NCBI GenBank assembly: GCA_039619475.1
Contig: CM077116.1
Location: 385,602,760-385,666,759, forward strand
Length of the DNA stretch: 64,000 nucleotides
Origin: Icerya purchasi
Taxonomy: Eukaryota > Arthropoda > Insecta > Hemiptera > Monophlebidae
Direction: 5' to 3'
Positions 20,148-30,639 of the stretch are shown here, in pieces. Every line of letters begins with the position of its first letter. Position 1 is the stretch's first letter. Position numbers and translations under genes: made by a program. The notes below the pieces were generated by a model, which saw nothing but the letters and a program-made list of their open reading frames with translations, did no database searches and had not been told where the DNA came from.

Positions 20148-20831
20148 GTCTAATAGTAAACAGAGAAGTGACGCTGAGTCTGAAATTAAAGATGAAAATA
20201 TTAAAAAACAAACTCAAAGCTAAGTCGTTTAACATAAGTGAAGTAGATTCATTTCATACAGATTTTGATGAACTTGTTCCGAATGATCAAGTATATGGAA
20301 TACACTATGATACAAACATTGATGAGTATCTGATAGGATCGACATTGATTTCTTGGGACTGCAAATATGGTGAAATTTATTTAGGAAAAGGAAGTAAGCA
20401 AATAAAATTTCCTTACACACCCGGACTCTTTCATTTACTAATGGTATCGCATATAGATGAGAATAAATATACAAAATAATGATTTAGATCTATATAAATA
20501 AATACTTGAGTGTACTAGAGCTCATTTACATGCTACTGGTGTATTAAAGGGTACTACATTTCCTAAATACAGAAAAATAATACGTCCGATGTTTCAGTCT
20601 AATGGATCAAGTGTAAAAATTTACTATGATGGAGCAAAGACTAAGCATTGTGCTGATGGCGGAGTATGTCATGAAGATACACCGATCGATTATTCAGACG
20701 ATCCTAATGAATTGGTTGAGTGATTATTGTTATCGCATACATCTAAAAAAGTGTGAAATGTTGGTGTAGATGATGAAATTCGAATGATTGAGGAAAAGTT
20801 GGTTGAAGAAGGATATATTCAGTTAAGTTAG
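20148..20831 (+). pseudogene. DUF8207-like remnant, 5'-truncated (right arm)
   Basis: Mirror of 18802-19485. It keeps VYGIHYD (about residue 90 of the chimeric frame), YTPGLFHLL and the later DDPNELVE block, with the same frameshift and stops as the left copy. Its N-terminal third is replaced by the PolB fragment, so this copy was created already broken. Confidence 0.7.
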
Positions 20832-21067
20832 TAGTTTTTTATGTTATCTTATTAGTGATGGAAGACGATATATTAAAATTTAAAAATGAATTAATGTTCT
20901 CGTTTACCATCGATAATGATTATATTAAAGTCTATCCCTGCATGTACATAGCTGCACGTTAAGATCGTCTGATACAGCTGTTAAAACCGGATCTTGACCC
21001 TTACTTATATGTAAGATCTCATGTATACATGCATACACTACCACAAACAAAATGTATATGTATGTAC

Positions 21068-21225
21068 AAGTTCTTAACAACTTCATTCATCAATGTATGC
21101 AATCAACTTTCTCCGTTTGAAGGGCATTTTTCTGATGCAACATTTCATCGAATGCATCTAATTCAAAGGTAGACATTATGTCAACTCTCTGAATAACTGT
21201 ATTCGCTCGCTTGTTATTAGTTTCA
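21068..21225 (+). promoter_or_regulatory. Shared upstream module of gene C (right)
   Basis: It carries TACAAGTTCTTAACAACTT, GCAATCAACTTTCTCCG, CTGATGCAACATTTC, TAATTCAAAGGTAGACA and TTATTAGTTTC, aligned with the modules of genes A and B. About 80 bp upstream, AAACCGGATCTTGAC and a CATAGCTGCACGT word also match the region upstream of gene A. It ends 88 bp before the gene C ATG. Confidence 0.65.
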
Positions 21226-21312
21226 CGAATTAGTGTTCTTCACACGTTTAAATTTTAGTTACTATTAAAAGTTTTAGTTTTTTTTCTTTTCTCTTTAATA
21301 ACAACTGTAACA

Positions 21313-22143
21313 ATGATAGTAGCACGTGAGGTAATTATCGATATTCAATGTTTTAAATATGATAATGATACGTACATCATTAAGGAACTTTCAATAATAA
21401 GTATCGATGGTGAAATTCAATTTCATAGAATTTACAAGCCTCCATTCGAATGGGATGTATTATCCAATAATAAAAAACAAGAAAACATGAGGATAATTCA
21501 AAACTGTCATTCAATTCCGTGGAATGCAGGAGATTACAATTACGAATCTATTGCTGGTGATATAGAAAATGTGTTGGAAGATTTTGAACCATTGAATATT
21601 TACATTAAAGGAAATGAAAAAATTACCACTATATGGATAAAACTATTTGAAACATCACTTTCAAGATTCAAGATTATTAATTTAGAAAAAGAATTCGGTA
21701 TACCCAATTTAAGGAAATTAAATAATATGTATAAAGGAATATCAAGAGTTGTAAAATGTGATGCACACACGGATAAAAACATACATAGGTGTTCATTGCA
21801 GAATGTATATGTGATGATGAAATGGTACGATGTAAATGTTAGACCTATATTATCATTAGTAAAATATTCTACGTGCGACTTGATGCAAAATATTACTGCA
21901 GAGATATTAATTAATGTATGCCCTCAAAAAATTTGCGATTTTTACAATAAATTACCTGTAGCACTGAAGAATGATCGACGTATCAAACGCTTCTTACCGT
22001 GTTTTAAACATCATAGCTATGATATTCCAGATTCTTTTCCACTCAGTGCAGTACATCCCACCTTAATCAAAGATTGTCCGCAATGCAACCATGCAAGTTT
22101 GTTCGAATTCCAACATAACCCGATCAAAGGAGCCAATTTGTGA
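21313..22143 (+). CDS. Gene C: RNase H-fold-like protein (right copy)
   Basis: Same 276-aa product as at 17490-18320; see that entry for domains. AATAAA at about 22309 is a candidate polyadenylation signal. The start ATG follows AATAACAACTGTAACA, and an upstream pyrimidine-rich run is present. Confidence 0.75.
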   Translation: MIVAREVIIDIQCFKYDNDTYIIKELSIISIDGEIQFHRIYKPPFEWDVLSNNKKQENMRIIQNCHSIPWNAGDYNYESIAGDIENVLEDFEPLNIYIKGNEKITTIWIKLFETSLSRFKIINLEKEFGIPNLRKLNNMYKGISRVVKCDAHTDKNIHRCSLQNVYVMMKWYDVNVRPILSLVKYSTCDLMQNITAEILINVCPQKICDFYNKLPVALKNDRRIKRFLPCFKHHSYDIPDSFPLSAVHPTLIKDCPQCNHASLFEFQHNPIKGANL

Positions 22144-22422
22144 GCATTGTACGAATCATAATCTTGTAATTTTTCCATCTTTAAATTTTTTGTGATATTT
22201 ATTTATTTTTTAAATTAATTTTCTTTTATTCTTGTTAATCGTTTGTAAATATATTACATGAATTATATATATATTTTACATTTCATAATTTTTTTCGCGT
22301 GCAAATGGAATAATAAAAATAACTTTTTCTTTTTCCTTTAAATGTAAATATTATCTATACATATTCAACTTCAATAATGAGTATAAACACTTTTTTTATT
22401 GTAAAATCATATGGGTTCTAAT

Positions 22423-22727
22423 TAGTGATGGGCAACTTCGAAATGATTCATTCGAATTATTTGATTGTTCGATGACTTTGAATGCATTCGATTGTTCCGT
22501 GGTTCGAATAATTCATTCGTATTCACAACAATCATTCGAAATGCTATTTCTCTCGGAAGAATCTAGTCGATGTTTAACAAATACTTCATTCGTTTGTGTT
22601 CGAATGGTTCCGGTTTTTATTCGAATAATTCATTCGTATCCACAAAAATCATTCGATTGTTTTTTTTTTTTTTTGACGATTATCGGTTGTTTCGATTGTA
22701 AAAACATTTCGAAATCGCACATCACTA
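22423..22727. mobile_element. hAT-like MITE, 305 bp (right arm)
   Basis: Tips TAGTGATGGGC and CATCACTA, with flanking 8-bp GTTCTAAT (22415-22422) and GTTTTAAT (22728-22735), differing at one base. No transposase is encoded. Mirror of 16906-17210. Confidence 0.78.
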
Positions 22728-22735
22728 GTTTTAAT

Positions 22736-24080
22736 ACATGTACATAAGAAAATAATAAAAAAAACGAGTAACAAATAAAAAAAAATAAACAGAGATGATA
22801 GCAATATGATGTATTTAGAATTTGCATCATCTAATACCTTAAGCATTGTATGTAGAATATAAAAATGAGTAAAAGTTAAGAAAAATGGTGTAAAAATAGC
22901 TATAATTAGAGAGAGTATGAATAAATTTTTAAAAAATAGCAAAAAAAAAAAAAAAAAAAAACCCATGTTATTTTCCGGCGGTGTTTGAAATGAAAATTTC
23001 TACACGTATTTAATGTGATAGTTGACGCAGGTGCGATGTTTAATTTTTTCAAAATTTAATTCTAAAAAACATTCGTGGAAAAGTAAATAAATTAAGTAAA
23101 CATAGAAATTAGTAGGCATCATATAAAAAATTGAAACTTATGATGGAACTTAGAATATAGATGAATGAAAAAAAAAAAAGGTTGTAATTGAATAGATTAA
23201 TGAAAAAAACATAATAGTCTTTGTGTTTACGTTTCTTCTGTTTTTTTTGTTTTTTTTTGTTATGTTTAATGCACCATATTGCTTTTTATGTATAGCCTCT
23301 TCACTCTCTTGTTTTCAAAAGTATACTCTTCTGTCAATTACTTCTTTAAAAAAACTTTCCGAATTTTAGCATTTATCATATTATATAGCATATACAATAA
23401 ATTAACAGATTCCATATTGCAGTGAAAAGAAAACTAATTTAAAAAATCTCTGAAATAAAAAATAATATAAAGAAAAAGAAGATTGTGAATCAAAGAAAAA
23501 AAAACAAAAAACAGTGATTCTTCATGATATTTTACTCCCCACCCTGGGGACATTTATTTTTTGTAGAATTTAAATATTGTTGTAAAAGCAAGTATGTTGT
23601 TATTTTGTATATTATAGGGTGAAAAAAAAAAATTAATAATATGTTAACCATTGATTTAAAAAATTATATTATCATACATTTCCGGCATTTGATATTTGCA
23701 TACGCTTGTATAGAAAGCGTGTATACACATATACACGAATAAAATATAATACATCCATGGTAACTTGCATATTTCTGCTGTTGTCTAAAACCGTTAGAAT
23801 ATTAGGTAAAAGATTGAGTAAGATAAATACGATCGTAACACATTGTTTAAAGAAACAAAAATAAAAAATAAAATAACATGATCGATTTAATTTGAATTTA
23901 GCAATATTTTTAGAACTAACATGATTTTTTTGTAAAACGTGAAAGAAGAAAAGAAAGAAAACAACGGTAAAATTTGTTAGTTTTACGGATAAATCAGTAT
24001 AGTTGTATTTAACAATGCCTATGCAGTTAATAATCTTTTGTCATTCATTTAACCGTGCGCTCACACACATGCCCACATAC
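22736..24080. other. Right-arm gap, mirror of 15554-16905
   Basis: No gene seen; same content as the left-arm gap, with the longer 21-base A run at about 22941-22961. Confidence 0.4.
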
Positions 24081-24245
24081 ACGTATACCGGTCTTAATGG
24101 TATGTGTATTATCAACTATCTCATTCATCCAGTTTTAAAGCTAATTTTCGGCTTTTTTTATAAAACTGCCTCGAAAAGGATGCTAACGGATATTTCATGT
24201 CTGCCACTGCAGTGCAGTTCTGCAATAATAAAGGTACATAATTTA
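24081..24245 (+). promoter_or_regulatory. Possible decayed fourth upstream module (right)
   Basis: Mirror of 15389-15553. ACCGGTCTTAATGG and CTGCCACTGC words lie in the module order, but overall similarity is weak and no gene follows. Confidence 0.3.
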
Positions 24246-25198
24246 TCTCACTCTCACTCTCTTATTCTATAAGCGGATCTCTACCTGTCGCTGCGATTCA
24301 ACGGTTGTTTCTTATTAGCCATTTCGCACATTTCAAGCATACATACACACATGTTCACACATATTCACACATATTTACTCACCCTTACGCGCATGCAGTG
24401 TCGATACATGATCTGCAGGTGCTTCTATAATGATGAAGACTATTCGTAGACGTTCGTGTTGATTTCGAAATATTTTCGTATTGAAAAATTTTAAATGTAA
24501 AAAATGAAAAAATCTTAGAACGAAACATTGTATAAAAATTTCCTTCGTAATCTGTATTCCAAATAATAAGACTCGTACGTTTTCATCAACTCCCTCCCTC
24601 ACATGTAAAAATTTAGCTTTTTATTTTCTCTCTCTGTTGTATCAGTCTATTTAAGTGATACGAATAATGAAAAATATTTTTTTTTTTTAAATAATAAGTG
24701 TAAACTGAACATGTTATGAAAATTTCCATCAAAGTTTGAAATCTATGTATCAGGTTTTGACCGTTTTTTCAAATAAAGTCGTAGATTTACCATTCATATC
24801 GAGGAAAAAATAAAAAAAAATAATTTTTTTCATACTTGTATATGCAATCACACGCATGCATATGCTGAGAGATAAAAAAAAGAAAAAGAAAAAGATTATT
24901 TAAATTTAAATAAACAGTTACATAAATTGATTCGATTTCATCCATACAACATATTAATTGAAATAGAATGAAATAATAAATGATGTGTTCGGTACTATAA
25001 TATCTGCGGTGTATCTAAATAATTTTAAAGTAATTATATGACCATGAAATAAAATAAAATGTAGGAAATGTATATTATTACATATTAAAATTCCATACAT
25101 ATATACATACATACATTATAATTTATGTGAAACAATGTAAAAGATTTTGAAATAATAAAAATAAAAATGCGAGTAAAAGAAAAAAATATGGTTTTATT
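24246..25198. other. Right-arm gap, mirror of 14436-15388
   Basis: No gene seen; AT-rich with CA-type tracts near 24340-24375. Confidence 0.4.
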
Positions 25199-25333
25199 TC
25201 ACATATTATACATACTGCGCGAAAGCTGACTTTGGTACATTGAAAGGTAATTGTTATGTTCATATTCAACTTTCGTAGGATCTAGACAACTCCATCTTTC
25301 AAATTCCGCGCCTTTTATTGAATTTTTAATCCG
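25199..25333 (-). pseudogene. Out-of-frame C-terminal extension of gene B (right)
   Basis: Mirror of 14301-14435. It has the same open +1 frame with IKGAEF and WSCLDPTKVEYEHNN, so the frameshift predates or was copied with arm duplication. Confidence 0.55.
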
Positions 25334-26345
25334 TATGAATTGAATGTTGACAGTCGTCGCAATCTTTTACTTTGACACAATTTCGAGTACTCCTGCGTAA
25401 TGTATCACCGTCGATATAATATTCTTTATCATGTTCGTGATCGTAGCATGGTAGAAATGATTTTATCGTATCATCCTGTTTTAATCTGTCCGGTAAAAAT
25501 ATATAAATGTCCCCGATGCAACTTGGAAATAATGTAATTATCATTTCTTTGGTGGCTGTAATGAATAACTGGCTTAAATCATTTATATTGAGATTGTTCA
25601 TAAGCTTCAGCGGACGGATAACGTGATCGTGCCATGTCCTCATCACCATAACATTTTTCACCGCACAATGAAAAATATCATTCTCATAATGGTGTTTACA
25701 AGTTAGCAAATTGCTTATACCAGAGTATTCTTGATATAAATCATCGATACTAGGTACTCGAAAGACTTTCTCCATATTAACGAGTTCGTAGTCCAAGTCA
25801 CGCAACAATTCAGACTTTTCGTTAAGTTCCCATAATATAAGTTTTGCATAAGTGGTTAAAATATATACGCGAGCCTTCGGTTTTTCGGACAATATTGTGA
25901 ATATATCGCGTGCCATGAATATTTCTTCCCGACAGGGAAATAATGAGGGGTTTTTCAAGTAATGACTCACGGAAGAGCATTGTAAATGAGGCATTTTTGA
26001 TGCAGACCATGCTCTGCTTGGCTTGTATAGCGTATGTAAATACCTCCCGCCAGACATCTCAATCATCGCTAGTTCGGTTACTAGAAAACCATAATCAGAA
26101 TCCTTATGGAAGCTGAAATCTACAAAATATTCCGCTATATCCATCTGATCTGACAATAATACTGGACCAACGATTTTATGTGCAAAAGATGTTGATTCTG
26201 TTGAAGAATAACCATCATCTGATTGCTGTAATTGAAGTGACGAAGACGTATACGAGTCGCTATCACTTGCAAATAAATTCTGAATAAATTCAGCGTGCTT
26301 AATTGATTTTGAGTTGTTGCTTACGTTAACTATATTAGCGTTCAT
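25326..26345 (-). CDS. Gene B: RNase H-fold-like protein (right copy)
   Basis: Same 339-aa product as 13289-14308; see that entry. It is intact in both arms. Confidence 0.75.
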   Translation of the reverse strand: MNANIVNVSNNSKSIKHAEFIQNLFASDSDSYTSSSLQLQQSDDGYSSTESTSFAHKIVGPVLLSDQMDIAEYFVDFSFHKDSDYGFLVTELAMIEMSGGRYLHTLYKPSRAWSASKMPHLQCSSVSHYLKNPSLFPCREEIFMARDIFTILSEKPKARVYILTTYAKLILWELNEKSELLRDLDYELVNMEKVFRVPSIDDLYQEYSGISNLLTCKHHYENDIFHCAVKNVMVMRTWHDHVIRPLKLMNNLNINDLSQLFITATKEMIITLFPSCIGDIYIFLPDRLKQDDTIKSFLPCYDHEHDKEYYIDGDTLRRSTRNCVKVKDCDDCQHSIHTD

Positions 26346-26544
26346 GATTGAATAATATGTATTTCAAACTTTTCACTAAAAAAAAGACAGAGAAAAAGAA
26401 AGAGAAAAAGAAAAGATAAAAGACAGAAAAAAATGATAGAGAAAAAAAGAGAAAAAACGTAGGAAATTATTTTCTTTAACGTTGACGTAAATTTTTTAAT
26501 AATGCGTGAACACAGATTCGACAAAATAGACATGTTTAACATAA

Positions 26545-26705
26545 AACTAATACTGACTGCTTGAATGATTCCGTTCGATAGTCTATCTCATTAACTACCT
26601 TTGAATTATGTGCGGCAGTGGGAATGTTACATCAGAAAATGTTGTTCTGTCGGAGAAAGCTGAATATATTTGTATACGAACAAAGTAATCGAGGACTTTG
26701 AGTGT
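26545..26705 (-). promoter_or_regulatory. Shared upstream module of gene B (right)
   Basis: Mirror of 12931-13089, with the extra TA (CGTATACAAAT on the minus strand) that distinguishes the arms. Confidence 0.7.
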
Positions 26706-27742
26706 ATGTGCATATGTATGTGAGGGAGTGTGAAAAATATTCTTGTACCGAATAATGGTAAATAGCGTGCGAGCAATGTACAAGTGGTCTTGAAGGTATG
26801 CGAGTCATGCAGGTAATGGTTGTTGCGACGACGAGATGTATACCTGCAGAGTTTATCGATTCTTGGAAAAGAGGGATTGACGTTTGAAACAATAATGTCT
26901 TGAAACGATCGAAAAAATTATGTTTGTAGCGAACGATTAATATTAAAAATAATTGTGATGTTGATAAACATTTTTTTATTGGTCGGAGATTTTTCTTTCT
27001 CGAAAGGTTAAAATTATTTTGACAATGTTAATTGTATATGATGACATGACTGTGTAGGAAAAAGTAATACAGGTACAAAAAAATAAAGATCGTTAATAAA
27101 AAATAAACATATAGAACTGCATGTGCGTGATAGAAGATATGTGTGTGGGAATGTACGGTACGCTTTCGAGTGAACCATTGATTAATTTTTAGAATCGATA
27201 AAATAAATAAAGATTTCGGTAATTTTAGCTGGGAGGGGTGGGGGTAGAAAGAATGAATTTTTAGGATTGAAAAAAATATTCGAATCAATTTTTGAAGAAC
27301 TCGTAATAGAGTAACGTATAATGTAGAAGATTAGTGTGCTTTCACAACAGTCTGGATGTCTGTTCGGATTTATTTTTTAGAACCGGGGAAAACATACATA
27401 AATACTTACGGATGGAAAAGTAATCGTAAGTGATAAAAAATAATAAATATACTTAGATACATGATATTGACTCAACTATTCAACGTAAGGATCAAGAGGC
27501 TTTAATACAGACTGGAGTTGGAAATATATTATCAACTATAGTAAAATCTAAAATTTTAAAATAATTTTAAGTTTATGAAATAAGAAATGTAAATATATGA
27601 AACTATTTATTATTATTATATATTATATTCTAATAAAGTTTACATGTGCTATATATTTCGAAAGAAAACATTGTAAAAGTTTTTGAAAAATAAAAAATAT
27701 GTGAAAAAGAAAAAAAATGTACGTCTTTACTTTTTTAATAGT
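26706..27742. other. Right-arm gap between genes B and A
   Basis: Mirror of 11894-12930; no gene seen. Confidence 0.4.
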
Positions 27743-28570
27743 TTACATAAAATGCATGTTACGCCAACTGATCGCATCGCAACGGTGACTGTTGTTATGT
27801 TCAAATTCGTCCTTCATCGAATCCAGACATCCCCAGCACGAGAATTTGGCATTTGGCGATTGAATTCGTATGAGTTGATTAAATTTTTTAATCCAGGCAA
27901 ACTGGAAATTACCATTCGAACCCCAGTACAACATATTTGTATGATTACGATGATTTAAAATACTATGGTTTTTTCGGAATGCATAAACGACTTTAATTTT
28001 ATACTTGCACGTTTCAGCATCGGCACCATCGGTTTCTATTAATTTGTATAAGTTAATAGATACACCATTCGTTCGTTCGAAGGTTTCAATATCTGCTAAT
28101 GAACGTACCGGTAATCGTATGAAGTTGAAATCGTACACATTCTGTAATAAATTATACTGCCACATCGAAAACGGATTTTTCGTAAACTTTGCCAAAACGG
28201 CAAACAGAAAACTATTTTTATTCTCAGCGTCGTTCAGATCTTTTACGTAGATTACAGCGCGTCGATTGATTATTTCTTTCGGAAGTTCAACCTTTGACGG
28301 ACTGACATCTTCAGATGGTGGTGGTAGCGGAATTTGCGTTAACGGTGGCGAATGTAAATATTGCGAGAATTGAGTATGTGATGAATTTTCTGCCTCTTGT
28401 GAATTTTCTGGGTTTTGTGATATTGTTGGTGGTGGTGGTGGGGGTGGCATATGTGTATCTGGAAAACCACTCTGCGCAACATCGTCATTACCATATTCGA
28501 AAAAATGTTGAATAAATTCTGCAGTATTTATTGGTTTCGAATCGTTCGCGACAACGGCATCGGTATTCAT
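27743..28570 (-). CDS. Gene A: standalone PolB N-terminal-domain protein (right copy)
   Basis: Same 275-aa product as 11066-11893; see that entry for domain positions. The ORF is intact. Confidence 0.8.
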   Translation of the reverse strand: MNTDAVVANDSKPINTAEFIQHFFEYGNDDVAQSGFPDTHMPPPPPPPTISQNPENSQEAENSSHTQFSQYLHSPPLTQIPLPPPSEDVSPSKVELPKEIINRRAVIYVKDLNDAENKNSFLFAVLAKFTKNPFSMWQYNLLQNVYDFNFIRLPVRSLADIETFERTNGVSINLYKLIETDGADAETCKYKIKVVYAFRKNHSILNHRNHTNMLYWGSNGNFQFAWIKKFNQLIRIQSPNAKFSCWGCLDSMKDEFEHNNSHRCDAISWRNMHFM

Positions 28571-28684
28571 GATGATTATGATGAAATAATTTTTATAAAG
28601 ACGAAAAAATTAAAAAAGAGTTATTAAAATCTTAAAAACTCGTGATGAACACTGCTTAGAGAACGTGTATGCGTTTGATGAGAA

Positions 28685-28848
28685 ATTAATATTGAGCGAT
28701 CGAATAAATCCATTCAACGATCTGTCTCATTGACTACCTTTAAATCGGGTATGGCAGTGGAAATGTTACGTCAGAAAAAATGTCGTTCCGTCGAAAAAGT
28801 TGATTACATATGTGTATACGGATAAAGTAGTCAAGGACTTTGAGTATG
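28685..28848 (-). promoter_or_regulatory. Shared upstream module of gene A (right)
   Basis: Mirror of 10788-10951. Confidence 0.7.
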
Positions 28849-29923
28849 TGTGTGTTTTTGTGTTAGTGTGTACATGTAGGGTGTGACTCTGCAATATGAC
28901 ATAGACTGTAATAGAAAGTATAAGAATGTTAAGATCCGGTTTCAACGGTTGCGTTAGCATTTACGTGTAGCGCTATGATAGAAGCATTTTCGCTTTTGCG
29001 ATGTGTGAGATACATAGACTTACCCCCCCGTACATAATGTATCGGACAAAGAAAAGTTTTACGCAACTGACCGAACGAAAATCTTCGCGATTCCTAGAAA
29101 TACCGGAACGGCGAAAACCTGTATTTTACCGCGATTCCTGCAGACTGACCACTGATAATATTGATAACAACAAAATCCAATAATGATAATAACTAATTTT
29201 ACATATGTTACGGACGCTCGTAACCGTATATACATCATTGTGTGTGTGTGCGTAATCCTCCAAAACCAGTCGCTACCGAATAACGGTAATTTACGTACAA
29301 GTAAAGGCATGCATCGACCAAATGATTGACAGGTACAAGGTCACTTGCGATGGCACGCGTACGAATTTACCGCGATAGTGATGATGATGGTGATTTTTAC
29401 ATGTGTGTGCAGACGTATATACACGTACATTTACATGTGTGTGTGTTAATTAAGGGATCGACAATCAAATGGAATGCGGTTCCGCGGTCCGAGACGCTCC
29501 GGAAACGGCTCTGGAAGGCCTTAATCAACGGTGACGACATCCTTTGTGCTTATATTCACACATAATTAATAATTCAACGATTAAATTGATTGCATAATTA
29601 ATAATTCAACGATTAAATTGATTGCATAATTAATAATTCAACGATTAAATTGATCGCATAATTAACAATTCAACGATTAAATTGATCGCATAATTAATTA
29701 GGGACATAAGGGTGCTTGGGACCTTTAATTGGGCTAATTTTCTGCAATAATCGGGCTATTTGGGTTACTTTTTGACCTCTGATACTATTAATTAGGTTAA
29801 TTTTACGAATTAATCAAGACAATAAGGTGAAATTTCGCCTCTGAGAATGACTCTTGGGTGCTATGGGTGCTATGGGTGCTGGCGGCATCCTTTGTGCGCC
29901 AGAACATATATATATATGCTACT
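28849..29923. other. Right terminal region of the element
   Basis: Mirror of 9713-10787, ending GCTACT. It contains the 32-bp repeats, three 9-bp GGTGCTATG units at about 29855-29880 and the CTGGCG...CGCCAG hairpin. Confidence 0.5.
29559..29700. repeat. 32-bp terminal tandem repeat (right)
   Basis: Inverted copy of 9936-10077 with the same unit and period. Confidence 0.9.
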
Positions 29924-29929
29924 GTTGAC
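29924..29929. repeat. 6-bp target-site duplication GTTGAC, right
   Basis: Directly follows the element end GCTACT and matches 9707-9712. Confidence 0.9.
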
Positions 29930-30076
29930 ATAGGTTGGGCGGTTTTTTAGATATGAGGAACGAATGAGTTAAGTTTGTATGTCCAATGCGGATACGAGTT
30001 AGGACACACTGCTCGTGTCTACTGAGAGTTGGCATGTTTTCGTAGGTATCTTTTCTAAACTCATGGAGTTTGCTCG
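29930..30076 (-). mobile_element. Jockey/I-like LINE, 5' part of the interrupted copy
   Basis: The minus strand encodes FRKDTYENMPTLSRHEQCVL, then TRIRIGHTNLTHSFLI and KPPNL, in frame into the CQRCNMP of the left fragment once the insertion is removed. TRIRIGHTxLTH is a hallmark of the region after RNase H in Jockey/I-type LINEs. The copy is 5'-truncated at 30076, next to the right 16-bp TSD. Confidence 0.9.
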
Positions 30077-30092
30077 GAAATTACGATTTTTA
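30077..30092. repeat. LINE target-site duplication, right copy
   Basis: Exact match to 9362-9377. Confidence 0.85.
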
Positions 30093-30402
30093 ATCATTTA
30101 ATTTTTGAAGATTATTGTCATGGTTTTTTTTTTCTTTTTGAAAAAATATGTATTTATAATTTTTTACATACAAAAATTTTCATCAAGCTAAAACGCTTGT
30201 CGACGAATTATCCTATTTGACATTTTACCATCTTAAATTAACTTATACATATACACGATCGTGTAATATTTACTTAATCTATCTATTTTACTTATCAATA
30301 ATTACTAATCTATTTCTATTTTCTATATTCAGTTTTTTTTTGTTTTTTTTCCTAGCTTTTATTGTTGCGCTTTGTCTTTTTATTTTATGTTTATTATTTT
30401 TT
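30093..30402. other. No gene seen
   Basis: T-rich sequence with low-complexity ORFs only. Confidence 0.4.
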
Positions 30403-30635
30403 TTATTCTTCTTCCTGAAGCCATTCCTTTATTTTCCTTTTTCTTTCCCCTATTTTTTCTTTCTCTATTATTGCTTTGGGTATTTTATTCAACATCTGAG
30501 TTATAATATATTTATCCGTTTGCTCCCCCATCTTTGTTCTTGCTAACGGCAATTGGTACGAAAGTTTTTCTCTCAACTCGTATTCTGTGTTTATTCTTTC
30601 CTCCAATTCAATTTTCTTTTCTGCTGATATGTACT
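30403..30635 (-). pseudogene. Possible retroelement-type ORF fragment
   Basis: On the minus strand a frame from about 30635 (LLLKIWEYISAEKK) to the stop at 30403 is highly charged and helix-prone, ending KIKEWLQEEE. About 24 further codons (IGNHKGETDSEIIKKENV) lie upstream in a shifted frame. This looks like part of a decayed coding region rather than random AT-rich sequence, perhaps a gag-like retroelement protein. No family was recognised. Confidence 0.3.
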
Positions 30636-30639
30636 CCCA

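Larger units (their letters stand above)
9713..29923. mobile_element. Palindromic Polinton/Maverick-like element, 20,211 bp
   Basis: Inverted arms at 9713-19485 and 20148-29923 flank a 662-bp spacer. The ends are AGTAGC...GCTACT with a 6-bp TSD, and the insertion target is a LINE ORF. The arms differ in length by 3 bp: a 2-bp TA indel near 12961, and 20 versus 21 bases in a homopolymer at about 16673-16692. The content is a PolB N-terminal-domain gene (A), paralogous genes B and C, a DUF8207-like pseudogene and, in the spacer, a PolB exonuclease-I fragment. No integrase, packaging ATPase, protease, capsid gene or PolB palm motifs were found, so it is non-autonomous. Related by PolB to adintoviruses; ordinary Polintons have terminal inverted repeats of hundreds of bp, not half the element. 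Confidence 0.88.
20148..29923 (-). repeat. Right palindrome arm
   Basis: Inverted copy of 9713-19485, three bases longer (2-bp TA and one homopolymer base). It begins at the breakpoint within the PolB/DUF8207 chimera and ends at GCTACT before the right GTTGAC. Confidence 0.95.

Noticed and set aside
20018..20479. A single 153-aa gene
   Set aside because: It is a chance in-frame chimera across the palindrome boundary at 20147/20148: a PolB fragment followed by a DUF8207-like remnant.
9713..29923. The palindrome as a fold-back sequencing or assembly artefact
   Set aside because: The two outer flanks are different unique sequences that join into one continuous LINE frame with a 6-bp TSD and a separate 16-bp LINE TSD. 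The spacer is also asymmetric. An artefact would not create these. Long reads would still be the final test.
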